A stretch of 5,238 bases of DNA from Anaerolineales bacterium (GTDB taxonomy: Bacteria > Chloroflexota > Anaerolineae > Promineifilales > Promineifilaceae), in the NCBI GenBank assembly GCA_020432595.1, contig JAGQGA010000414.1, positions 1 to 5,238 of the forward strand, read 5' to 3'. Positions within the stretch are counted from its first letter, which is position 1, and the number at the start of each line of letters is the position of its first letter. A program made the translations under genes and the position numbers. The notes beneath the pieces were generated by a model. It searched no databases and had not been told where the DNA came from. It was given only the letters and a program-made list of their open reading frames with translations. This document shows positions 1 to 4,783 of the stretch, piece by piece.

Positions 1-1655
1 TCAGCTTCCTTGTGCCAGGCATCGGAATACCCATCGCCGTTAAAAATGATGGTGCCATGTTCGGTAATGATCTCTTTCAGCAATGCCTGCACAGCGGCAT
101 TAAAATCACCGGTGCTGTTTTCCAATCTGGTCGCAACATAATCAAGCGATTCCGCCACAATTGTGTTCAGAATCATCAGTGGGCCAGCAATGGACTGGTT
201 GGAAGCCACAGCGCGGAACTCAAACTTGTTGCCGGTGAAGGCAAATGGGCTGGTGCGGTTGCGGTCACCCGAATGCTTGGGCAGTGGCGGAATGGTGTCC
301 ACGCCAATGGTCAGCGTCCCGCTTTCTTTGGACGAGGTTGCTTCGCCATGCCGGGCAATTTGCTCAAACACATCATTAAGCTGGTCGCCCAGGAAGATGG
401 AAATGATGGCTGGTGGTGCTTCATTGGCACCCAAACGGTGATCATTCCCCGCCGAAGCAACAATAGCACGCAGCAATTTAGCATTTACCGAGACGGCGCG
501 AATGACGGCGGCGCAGAAAACCAGAAAACGGGCGTTCTCATGGGGCGTATCGCCTGGCTCCAACAGGTTGCCTTGGGTGACGCTACCCATCGAAAAGTTA
601 ACGTGCTTCCCTGAACCGTTAATGCCAGCGAACGGCTTTTCATGGGTTAAACAAGCCAGCCCATATTTTTGCGCCACACGATCCAGCGTCAGCATTAGCA
701 ATTGCTGGTGGTCCGTGGCAACGTTGGCGTTTTCAAAGATCGGCGCAATTTCGTACTGCGCTGGCGCTACTTCGTTGTGGCGTGTCTTAACGGGTACACC
801 AAGTTTGAACAACTCATGCTCCGCTTCCAACATACAAGCTAGTACTCGTTCCGGGATAGCACCAAAATAATGGTCGTCGAACTGCTGACCCTTGGCCGAG
901 GGCGCACCAAACAGGGTACGGCCGGCCGTCATCAGGTCTGGCCGTGCATAATAAAAATTGCGGTCAATGAGAAAATATTCTTGTTCCGGCCCAGCCGTGG
1001 CTGTGACCATCGCCCCATCGGTTGCCCCAAAGAGCTTAAGCACCCGCTGTGCCTGCACATTGATGGCTTTCATTGAACGTAACAGAGGGGTCTTTTTGTC
1101 CAAAGCCTCGCCTGACCAGGAGACAAACGCGGTGGGAATGCAGAGCGTGGTGCCGTTGGGGTTTTCCAGAATATAGGCGGGGCTGGTGACATCCCAGGCC
1201 GTATAACCGCGTGCCTCAAACGTGGCGCGAATGCCGCCGGTGGGAAAGCTGGAGCCATCGGGTTCACCCTGAATCAATTGGGCACCTGAAAATTCGGCCA
1301 AGGCACCGCCATTGTCACTGGGCGAAAGGAAGCTGTCGTGCTTTTCAGCGGTGCGCCCCGTAAGCGGGTAAAAGACGTGGGCGTAGTGGGTAGCCCCTTT
1401 TTCGATGGCCCAATCTTTCATGGCGGAAGCCACCACGTCAGCCACAGAAAGATCAAGTGCTGCACCCGCATGGATTGTCTTAAGCAACGATTTATAGACT
1501 GACTTGGGCAACCGTTGTTTCATCACGCTGGTGCTAAAAACATTGGCCCCAAATAGCTCTCCGGTGGGCGTTTCGGAAAAGTTTAACGGCGCAGAAATAG
1601 GTTTGTAATCAATGACAGCCTTGATGGCGTCGAGTCTTGCTTGATGTCCACTCAT
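1..1655 (-). CDS. glnN: Glutamine synthetase type III (GSIII), C-terminus cut by window edge
   Basis: Makes glutamine from glutamate, ammonia and ATP in the cytoplasm. The frame is open for 551 codons to the left edge. GSIII proteins are usually about 700-730 residues, so roughly 150-180 are missing. Visible marks: the GSIII-specific block [20 protein letters not shown] (131-150), the metal/substrate region [10 protein letters not shown] (222-231), [11 protein letters not shown] (292-302), the glutamine-synthetase ATP signature [16 protein letters not shown] (340-355), and two blocks typical of GSIII and absent from [21 protein letters not shown] (403-416) and [18 protein letters not shown] (464-481). 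The signature ends HVNFS where I recall HNNWS in other members; probably a tolerated change. Start ATG chosen because AGGAGA lies 10 nt upstream. The gene follows the unknown gene at 1811-2809 by 155 bp and appears to have its own promoter and attenuator. No frameshift or stop seen. Family assignment is very secure. Confidence 0.97.
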   Translation of the reverse strand, partial: MSGHQARLDAIKAVIDYKPISAPLNFSETPTGELFGANVFSTSVMKQRLPKSVYKSLLKTIHAGAALDLSVADVVASAMKDWAIEKGATHYAHVFYPLTGRTAEKHDSFLSPSDNGGALAEFSGAQLIQGEPDGSSFPTGGIRATFEARGYTAWDVTSPAYILENPNGTTLCIPTAFVSWSGEALDKKTPLLRSMKAINVQAQRVLKLFGATDGAMVTATAGPEQEYFLIDRNFYYARPDLMTAGRTLFGAPSAKGQQFDDHYFGAIPERVLACMLEAEHELFKLGVPVKTRHNEVAPAQYEIAPIFENANVATDHQQLLMLTLDRVAQKYGLACLTHEKPFAGINGSGKHVNFSMGSVTQGNLLEPGDTPHENARFLVFCAAVIRAVSVNAKLLRAIVASAGNDHRLGANEAPPAIISIFLGDQLNDVFEQIARHGEATSSKESGTLTIGVDTIPPLPKHSGDRNRTSPFAFTGNKFEFRAVASNQSIAGPLMILNTIVAESLDYVATRLENSTGDFNAAVQALLKEIITEHGTIIFNGDGYSDAWHKEA

Positions 1656-1665
1656 TTTTTATCAA

Positions 1666-1671
1666 TCTCCT
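1666..1671 (-). promoter_or_regulatory. Ribosome binding site of glnN
   Basis: AGGAGA on the minus strand, 10 nt before the ATG at 1655. It fixes the glnN start; no competing in-frame start with a better site is seen upstream. Confidence 0.8.
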
Positions 1672-1689
1672 ACCTGTTTTTAAGCAAAC

Positions 1690-1735
1690 AAAAAGATGCC
1701 TCAACACGCCGATTGTTTCAGCATGTTGAGGCATC
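1690..1735 (-). terminator. Intrinsic terminator in the glnN leader (probable attenuator)
   Basis: Perfect 12-bp stem GATGCCTCAACA / TGTTGAGGCATC (1724-1735 with 1695-1706) and a 17-nt loop, followed on the minus strand by TTTTTGTTTG. The U-tract lies on the minus side only, which sets the strand. The U-tract ends 34 nt before the glnN ATG, leaving no room for a promoter downstream, so glnN expression requires read-through. It also sits between the unknown gene and glnN and could trim read-through from the former. Confidence 0.85.
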
Positions 1736-1742
1736 CTGGCCT
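1729..1742 (-). promoter_or_regulatory. Candidate antiterminator hairpin in glnN leader, hexaloop CAGGAU
   Basis: The minus-strand RNA AGGC-CAGGAU-GCCU can form a 4-bp stem with a six-base loop. Its 3' arm GCCU (1729-1732) is also part of the 5' arm of the terminator, so the two folds exclude each other. The stem is weak alone and would need a bound factor to compete with the 12-bp terminator stem. The layout matches the second hairpin in the amt leader. Inference from pairing only. Confidence 0.45.
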
Positions 1743-1776
1743 GCTAAGAATTTTCTTTTGTTTATTTCAATTTACC

Positions 1777-1804
1777 AGTTTAACAAAACTAGTTGATTTG
1801 TCAA
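1777..1804 (-). promoter_or_regulatory. Candidate sigma70-type promoter of glnN
   Basis: TTGACA (1799-1804, perfect -35) followed after 16 bp by TAAACT (1777-1782, 4 of 6 to the -10 consensus). The -35 begins only 7 bp after the stop of the preceding gene. Transcription would start near 1770, giving a leader of about 115 nt that contains the hexaloop hairpin and the terminator. The -10 box lies inside an 18-bp imperfect inverted repeat at 1775-1792 (arms CCAGTTT and AAACTAG), a possible operator. Confidence 0.5.
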
Positions 1805-1810
1805 AGAATT

Positions 1811-2809
1811 TTAGCCAAGAAGTCCGCGCCGGGCAAAATCTTGTTTGACTCTGGCGGCTAAGTCGGTGAGGTTACGCCCCAGAAAGAGGCCGTAACGTTC
1901 TTCATCTTCGCGTTCCTCTACTGCCAGCCACAGGTTATGGCGACGGAATATGGGGAGGATGTAGTCGCGGTGCTGGTGGTGGAGGGTGAGGGGAGAAACG
2001 GCCGTTAATTCCCCCTTCAACCGCTCCCAATACGCCGACATTAGCCGGTCAGGGCGTAAATCATACGGGTCTTGCAGCCGTCTGTCCGCTTGCAGCACCT
2101 GCGCTACCAGCCCATGCAACGCCAAAACCTCATCATCCTCCGAGCGCGGAACTTCACGTCGGTCGCTGGCCGCATAAGTATAGATAGTCTGCCCGTCGCC
2201 CGACTGGAAAACAGGTGCCCAAAAATCCACCTGACTCGGTATGCGCTTTTTGAGATAAAAAACCGGCCGTCGCAGCCCCAGGGTAAAGCCACTCACACCG
2301 CGCACGTGCAGCTTGTCGCTGGGGCCAGACTCGCCCAAAATCTTGGCATCGTGCAAAAAGTCGGTCAAATATTCCCGCACTTTTGCCAGCTCCACATGGC
2401 GGAAAAGGGGACCGCCAATGGTCAAAGCCGCCACCTCATCACCAATGGTGTAGACAGGAAAAACCACCTTCGCTCGCCGCGCCACAAACATATAGGTGGG
2501 CAAACGCGAAAAGTTAACCAGCGTATGGAACAGTTGCTCAATTTGGGGTGTAAGCTGCATCGGCTTGGCCGCTTCCAAACGAAAACCGCAAATATCTACC
2601 CCAAAGCTTTTTCGCAATCCGTTATAACGAACAAAGACCGGTACCTGGTAAACACGACCCCGATCCTTGGTGGCATTAATGATTTCCAAGCGGGCAATAT
2701 AAGGGAAATTTTCGGCATAAATGTCAACGGCCGTATTGCGTTCAATCGTAATTTTCACAGGGTGCGTACTCTGGTGAACCCATTCTTCTTGCAAAAACAA
2801 CACGTTCAT
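1811..2809 (-). CDS. Protein of unknown function between amt and glnN
   Basis: A 332-residue protein that I do not recognise. It has no signal peptide or membrane segment and appears soluble and rich in charged residues. The first half (about 1-150) looks beta-rich, with alternating hydrophobic stretches such as VKITIERNTAVDIY and VYQVPVFVRYNG. The last third is more helical and charged, with EEREDEERYG near 298-307 and a basic C-terminus ending ARRGLLG. No catalytic motif, nucleotide-binding loop, zinc cluster or helix-turn-helix is evident. The ATG at 2809 is preferred because AGGA (2818-2821) lies 8 nt upstream; a GTG 36 bp earlier is in frame but falls beside the amt terminator and has no ribosome site. 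It lies 112 bp after amt and 155 bp before glnN on the same strand, suggesting a nitrogen-linked role, but that is only guilt by association. Confidence 0.85.
   Translation of the reverse strand: MNVLFLQEEWVHQSTHPVKITIERNTAVDIYAENFPYIARLEIINATKDRGRVYQVPVFVRYNGLRKSFGVDICGFRLEAAKPMQLTPQIEQLFHTLVNFSRLPTYMFVARRAKVVFPVYTIGDEVAALTIGGPLFRHVELAKVREYLTDFLHDAKILGESGPSDKLHVRGVSGFTLGLRRPVFYLKKRIPSQVDFWAPVFQSGDGQTIYTYAASDRREVPRSEDDEVLALHGLVAQVLQADRRLQDPYDLRPDRLMSAYWERLKGELTAVSPLTLHHQHRDYILPIFRRHNLWLAVEEREDEERYGLFLGRNLTDLAARVKQDFARRGLLG
1997..2008. repeat. ACGGCCGT palindrome copy (AACGGCCGTTAA)
   Basis: Copy of the recurring octamer ACGGCCGT (1998-2005) inside the unknown gene, where it encodes Thr-Ala-Val within LTAV. 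One of four exact copies in this window. Confidence 0.6.
2727..2734. repeat. ACGGCCGT palindrome copy
   Basis: Second exact octamer inside the unknown gene, encoding Thr-Ala-Val in NTAVD near its N-terminus. Flanked by A on the left and A on the right, so the palindrome is not extended symmetrically here. Confidence 0.55.
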
Positions 2810-2851
2810 TGTACCGATCCTGCTAACTATTGACGAGATAAACACAGCATA

Positions 2852-2894
2852 AAGCGGAACACAGATAGAAGAAATCCTTATCTATGTTCCGCTT
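2852..2894 (-). terminator. Hairpin terminator downstream of amt
   Basis: A 16-bp stem (2852-2867 with 2879-2894; arms beginning AAGCGGAACA on the minus strand) around an 11-nt loop, 27 bp after the amt stop. The single imperfect position is U-G on the minus strand but C-A on the plus strand, which supports function in minus-strand RNA. The tail TTTATGCTGTGTTT is only moderately U-rich, so termination may be partial and let some transcription into the unknown gene. The 112 bp between the two genes otherwise hold only the ribosome site of the next gene. Confidence 0.7.
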
Positions 2895-2921
2895 CATCCA
2901 CCTTTTTACGAAAATTGTCTA

Positions 2922-4277
2922 TTAATCACCAGAGCCGGGCAGAATACTAGCCCCACCAAATTCGGGGTAATTGATGGCTCCGTGTTCCGACAAATCCAGC
3001 CCTTCCAACTCCTCTTTCTCGGACACTCGCAAGATACCAATACGATTGAGTACGGCGAACAGTGCCATCATGAGTGCAAATGACCAAGCTGCATATACCA
3101 GTGAACCAACGATCTGAACACCGAGGGGTGCGGCATCGCTAAAGAGAGCGGTGGCAATACCGCCCCAGATACCGCACAAGCCATGTACGGGCCAGGCACC
3201 TACAGGGTCATCAATTTTGACTTTTTCTAACAGGAGCATCCCGCCAACAACAAGGAAACCGGCGATGGCACCAATGGCAACGGCTGACATATTGCTAACA
3301 ACATCGGCATTAGCGGTGATGCCCACCAGCCCGGCCAGCATCCCGTTGAGGGTGATCCCCAAGTCGGGCTTACCTTTGTTAAGGAAGGTGGAAGCGAGCA
3401 TGGCTGTGACGGAACCAGCACAGGCGGCGAGAAGGGTATTAACGGCCGTTAATACCACCAAAATCGTATTTTTCGTCCCCATCATCGCCAATACGCTACC
3501 CGGATTAAACCCAAACCAGCCAATCAACAGAATAAACACCCCCAGCGTCGCTGCCGTAATGTTGTGGCCGGGCATTGGGTTGCTGCTGCCATCCTTGTTA
3601 AACTTGCCCAGACGCGGCCCCAACATAATCGCCCCAGCAAGACCAGCAAAACCCCCAACCGTGTGCACGATAAGCGACCCGGCAAAGTCATGGAAACCCA
3701 TCACATCGAGCCAGCCGCCGCCCCACTTCCAGAACCCGCTAATGGGATAGACAAAACCGGTAATGACGGCACTGTAGATTAAGTAAGAACGGAACTGCAT
3801 CCGGCCAGCCACCGCCCCAGAGACAATTGTTGCCGCCGTAGCCGCAAAGGCCACCTGAAACAAAAAGTCCGTTTGAATATGGGGCAAATAATCCAGATTG
3901 ATGCCAAGCTGTTCGGGAATGCCAAACCCAGCAAAGCCAAACCAGCCGTTGCTGGCTCCGCTGTACATAATGCCATAGCCGAACAAAAAATAGAGCAATG
4001 CCCCCAACCCCATGTCCATCAAATTTTTGAACAAAATATTGATGGTATTTTTACCGCTGTTAAACCCAACCTCCACCATTGCAAACCCAGCCTGCATAAA
4101 AAGCACCAGCACGGCACACAAAAACATCGTCAGGTTATCAATGGCAAACGCCACTTCGTCCATTTGGGTGGGTGCTTCTTGGGCAAACACCGTACCGCCA
4201 AATGAGGCAAATAAGAGAACCAAACCCGTTATGGTCAAACCAACCCGAAAAATGCGTTTCTTCTCCAATTTCAACAT
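2922..4277 (-). CDS. amt: Ammonium transporter, Amt/AmtB family
   Basis: Trimeric inner-membrane ammonium channel of 451 residues. Residues 1-32 form a signal peptide: basic LEKKR, a hydrophobic stretch, and likely cleavage after TVFA, as in E. coli AmtB. The mature part has the usual multi-spanning Amt fold. The pore His pair is present as H205 (VHTVGG) and H365 (VHGLCGIWGG), corresponding to AmtB H168 and H318. The Phe gate is present near F144 (FQVAF) and in WFGFNPGS (254-261). The first helix block has AGFAMVEVGF with GKNTINILFKN. The cytoplasmic tail VSEKEELEGLDLSEHG is the typical segment that contacts PII. ATG chosen because AAGGAG lies 6 nt upstream; the TTG 57 bp earlier lies inside a terminator stem. 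No adjacent glnK is seen. Expression is probably controlled by the attenuator-rich leader upstream. Confidence 0.97.
   Translation of the reverse strand: MLKLEKKRIFRVGLTITGLVLLFASFGGTVFAQEAPTQMDEVAFAIDNLTMFLCAVLVLFMQAGFAMVEVGFNSGKNTINILFKNLMDMGLGALLYFLFGYGIMYSGASNGWFGFAGFGIPEQLGINLDYLPHIQTDFLFQVAFAATAATIVSGAVAGRMQFRSYLIYSAVITGFVYPISGFWKWGGGWLDVMGFHDFAGSLIVHTVGGFAGLAGAIMLGPRLGKFNKDGSSNPMPGHNITAATLGVFILLIGWFGFNPGSVLAMMGTKNTILVVLTAVNTLLAACAGSVTAMLASTFLNKGKPDLGITLNGMLAGLVGITANADVVSNMSAVAIGAIAGFLVVGGMLLLEKVKIDDPVGAWPVHGLCGIWGGIATALFSDAAPLGVQIVGSLVYAAWSFALMMALFAVLNRIGILRVSEKEELEGLDLSEHGAINYPEFGGASILPGSGD
3435..3456. repeat. 22-bp perfect palindrome centred on ACGGCCGT, inside amt
   Basis: Left half GGTATTAACGG, right half its exact reverse complement, with no spacer. 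It contains the ACGGCCGT octamer at 3442-3449 and encodes LTAVNT in the transporter. It is the longest version of the repeated motif in this window. Confidence 0.65.
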
Positions 4278-4283
4278 GTCTCG

Positions 4284-4289
4284 CTCCTT
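4284..4289 (-). promoter_or_regulatory. Ribosome binding site of amt, followed directly by CGAGAC
   Basis: AAGGAG lies 6 nt before the amt ATG and decides the start. The six spacer bases (4278-4283) read CGAGAC, the same hexamer shown in the two hairpin loops of the leader. Confidence 0.85.
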
Positions 4290-4307
4290 GTTGTTCTTTA
4301 TCTGCGC

Positions 4308-4351
4308 CAAAACAAAAGCCCCCTTCAACAACAATCATGGTTGAGGGGGGC
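4308..4351 (-). terminator. Second (start-proximal) intrinsic terminator in the amt leader
   Basis: Minus-strand stem GCCCCCCTCAAC / GTTGAAGGGGGC (4340-4351 with 4318-4329), 11 of 12 pairs with one C-A mismatch, and a 10-nt loop. It is followed by TTTTGTTTTGG. It ends about 30 nt before the amt ATG, so amt can be made only by read-through. The preceding minus-strand bases GGGC-CACGCGAU-GCCC can form an alternative hairpin that uses the terminator's 5' arm. Confidence 0.8.
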
Positions 4352-4376
4352 ATCGCGTGGCCCAGCCAGTTGGCAC

Positions 4377-4412
4377 AAAAAAGCCTCCTGCGCTTAGTAA
4401 AACACAAGAGGC
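4377..4412 (-). terminator. First (promoter-proximal) intrinsic terminator in the amt leader
   Basis: Minus-strand arms GCCTCTTGTG (4403-4412) and CGCAGGAGGC (4383-4392) pair over 10 bp, including two G-U wobbles, and pairing can extend up to 13 bp. Six U residues follow at once (4377-4382). The wobbles and U-tract both place it on the minus strand. Its 5' arm shares GCCU (4409-4412) with the upstream CGAGAC hairpin, so it looks like a switchable attenuator. Confidence 0.85.
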
Positions 4413-4422
4413 GTCTCGGCCT
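4409..4422 (-). promoter_or_regulatory. amt leader hairpin P2, hexaloop CGAGAC, overlaps first terminator
   Basis: Minus-strand RNA AGGC-CGAGAC-GCCU: 4-bp stem and six-base loop. The 3' arm is the first part of the terminator stem (4383-4412), so forming P2 would block termination. The same loop occurs in P1, 20 nt upstream. Confidence 0.6.
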
Positions 4423-4442
4423 TTGTTTTTCTTTTGTGCTGT

Positions 4443-4460
4443 GGCAAAGTCTCGTTTGCC
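4443..4460 (-). promoter_or_regulatory. amt leader hairpin P1, hexaloop CGAGAC
   Basis: Minus-strand RNA GGCAAA-CGAGAC-TTTGCC: perfect 6-bp stem with a six-base loop. Beyond a C-A mismatch, two more pairs (G-C, U-A) extend the stem to 4440-4463. The loop is identical to P2 although the stems differ in sequence, which argues that the loop is the conserved element. Paired hexaloop hairpins ahead of a terminator are the hallmark layout of ANTAR-protein targets, but the loop lacks the A at position 1. Confidence 0.6.
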
Positions 4461-4472
4461 GCATTGCTTTTT

Positions 4473-4481
4473 AGTCTAGCA
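4473..4481 (-). promoter_or_regulatory. Candidate extended -10 promoter of amt (alternative 1)
   Basis: TGCTAGACT on the minus strand fits an extended -10 (TG-N-TAGACT, 4 of 6) but lacks a recognisable -35. A start near 4466 would begin the RNA just before hairpin P1. Confidence 0.3.
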
Positions 4482-4508
4482 CAACCCGATCATGCCGTCT
4501 TTAGCAGA

Positions 4509-4537
4509 ATTACAATAAAACCGCACCAAATTGTTGT
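4509..4537 (-). promoter_or_regulatory. Candidate promoter of amt (alternative 2)
   Basis: TGTAAT (4509-4514, 5 of 6 to the -10 consensus) with the poor -35 ACAACA 17 bp upstream (4532-4537). A start near 4502 would put the palindrome at 4534-4550 about 40 bp upstream, the usual place for an activator that replaces a -35 box. I cannot decide between this and the site at 4473-4481. Confidence 0.35.
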
Positions 4538-4550
4538 GACATTTACACAA
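4534..4550. promoter_or_regulatory. Candidate operator between divergent amt and gltB promoters
   Basis: TTGTGACATTTACACAA is a 17-bp imperfect palindrome with TTGTG/CACAA arms separated by 7 bp. It resembles Crp/Fnr-family sites, but the spacing is 1 bp short of the Crp consensus and it lacks the GTA-N8-TAC of NtcA. Its centre is about 50 bp upstream of the predicted gltB start and about 40 bp upstream of one possible amt start. Confidence 0.4.
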
Positions 4551-4579
4551 TTCTCTTATGGATACCCTACCGCTATACT

Positions 4580-4585
4580 TATAAT
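4580..4585 (+). promoter_or_regulatory. -10 box of the gltB promoter
   Basis: Perfect TATAAT in an AT-rich stretch. The -35 region 16-18 bp upstream (around TTATGG) matches poorly, which suggests an activator is needed. A start near 4592 gives a leader of about 190 nt. Confidence 0.5.
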
Positions 4586-4622
4586 GTTATCTATCTATTA
4601 AGATTCGCGCACAAGCTCCCTT

Positions 4623-4654
4623 TCTTGACTGGCAACGTTCGACCAGGGTCAAGA
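4623..4654 (+). promoter_or_regulatory. Stem-loop in the gltB leader
   Basis: TCTTGAC (4623-4629) pairs with GTCAAGA (4648-4654); TGG/CCA continues the stem past a GG bulge, leaving a 10-nt loop. No U-tract follows, so it is not a terminator. The rest of the leader (4655-4750) has only small weak stems and no small gene that I can support. No known riboswitch class recognised. Confidence 0.4.
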
Positions 4655-4754
4655 TAGACCAAAAAACGCTTAGCTGTGGTTGCTCCGCAAGAATCTAACT
4701 ATATCTGATAGCTGAAGAAGAGAGAAAAACCTTACCATCGTTAATTTGCTTTTG

Positions 4755-4780
4755 CTCCTGTGGGCAGGGTGAAGGAGGAG
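4755..4780 (+). promoter_or_regulatory. gltB ribosome binding site with possible masking stem
   Basis: AAGGAGGAG (4772-4780) is a strong Shine-Dalgarno 3-5 nt before the gltB ATG and fixes that start. CTCCT at 4755-4759 can pair with AGGAG at 4773-4777 and hide it. A competing small hairpin CCTG-TGGG-CAGG (4757-4768) would use the same bases and free it. Pairing seen by eye; function inferred. Confidence 0.45.
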
Positions 4781-4783
4781 AAT

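Noticed and set aside
12..870. Plus-strand reading frames of 200 and 122 codons
   Set aside because: They lie wholly opposite well-conserved glutamine synthetase sequence and are shadows of it.
2072..2833. A 253-codon plus-strand reading frame opposite the unknown gene
   Set aside because: The minus-strand frame is longer, has a ribosome site and fits the neighbouring gene direction. The plus-strand protein has no recognisable feature.
2810..2845. A GTG start 36 bp upstream for the unknown gene
   Set aside because: It sits beside the amt terminator without a Shine-Dalgarno. The ATG at 2809 has AGGA 8 nt upstream.
2810..2921. A glnK/PII gene or small gene hidden between amt and the unknown gene
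   Set aside because: The 112 bp are too short for PII and are filled by a terminator hairpin and a ribosome site.
4278..4334. A longer ammonium transporter starting at TTG 4334 (19 extra residues)
   Set aside because: The TTG lies in the loop and arm region of the second terminator, has no ribosome site, and would bury the signal peptide. The ATG at 4277 has AAGGAG at ideal spacing.
4409..4462. Calling the twin hairpins a canonical ANTAR target
   Set aside because: The known loops have A1 and G4; these have C1 and G4. No ANTAR protein is in the window, so only the resemblance is claimed.
4551..4585. Sigma54 promoter for gltB
   Set aside because: No GG-N10-GC pair with the expected TGGCAC and TTGC contexts was found. 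A perfect TATAAT is present instead.
4592..4783. Glutamine riboswitch before gltB
   Set aside because: I could not lay out its three-helix junction and E-loop here. It is also known mainly from cyanobacteria and marine sequences.
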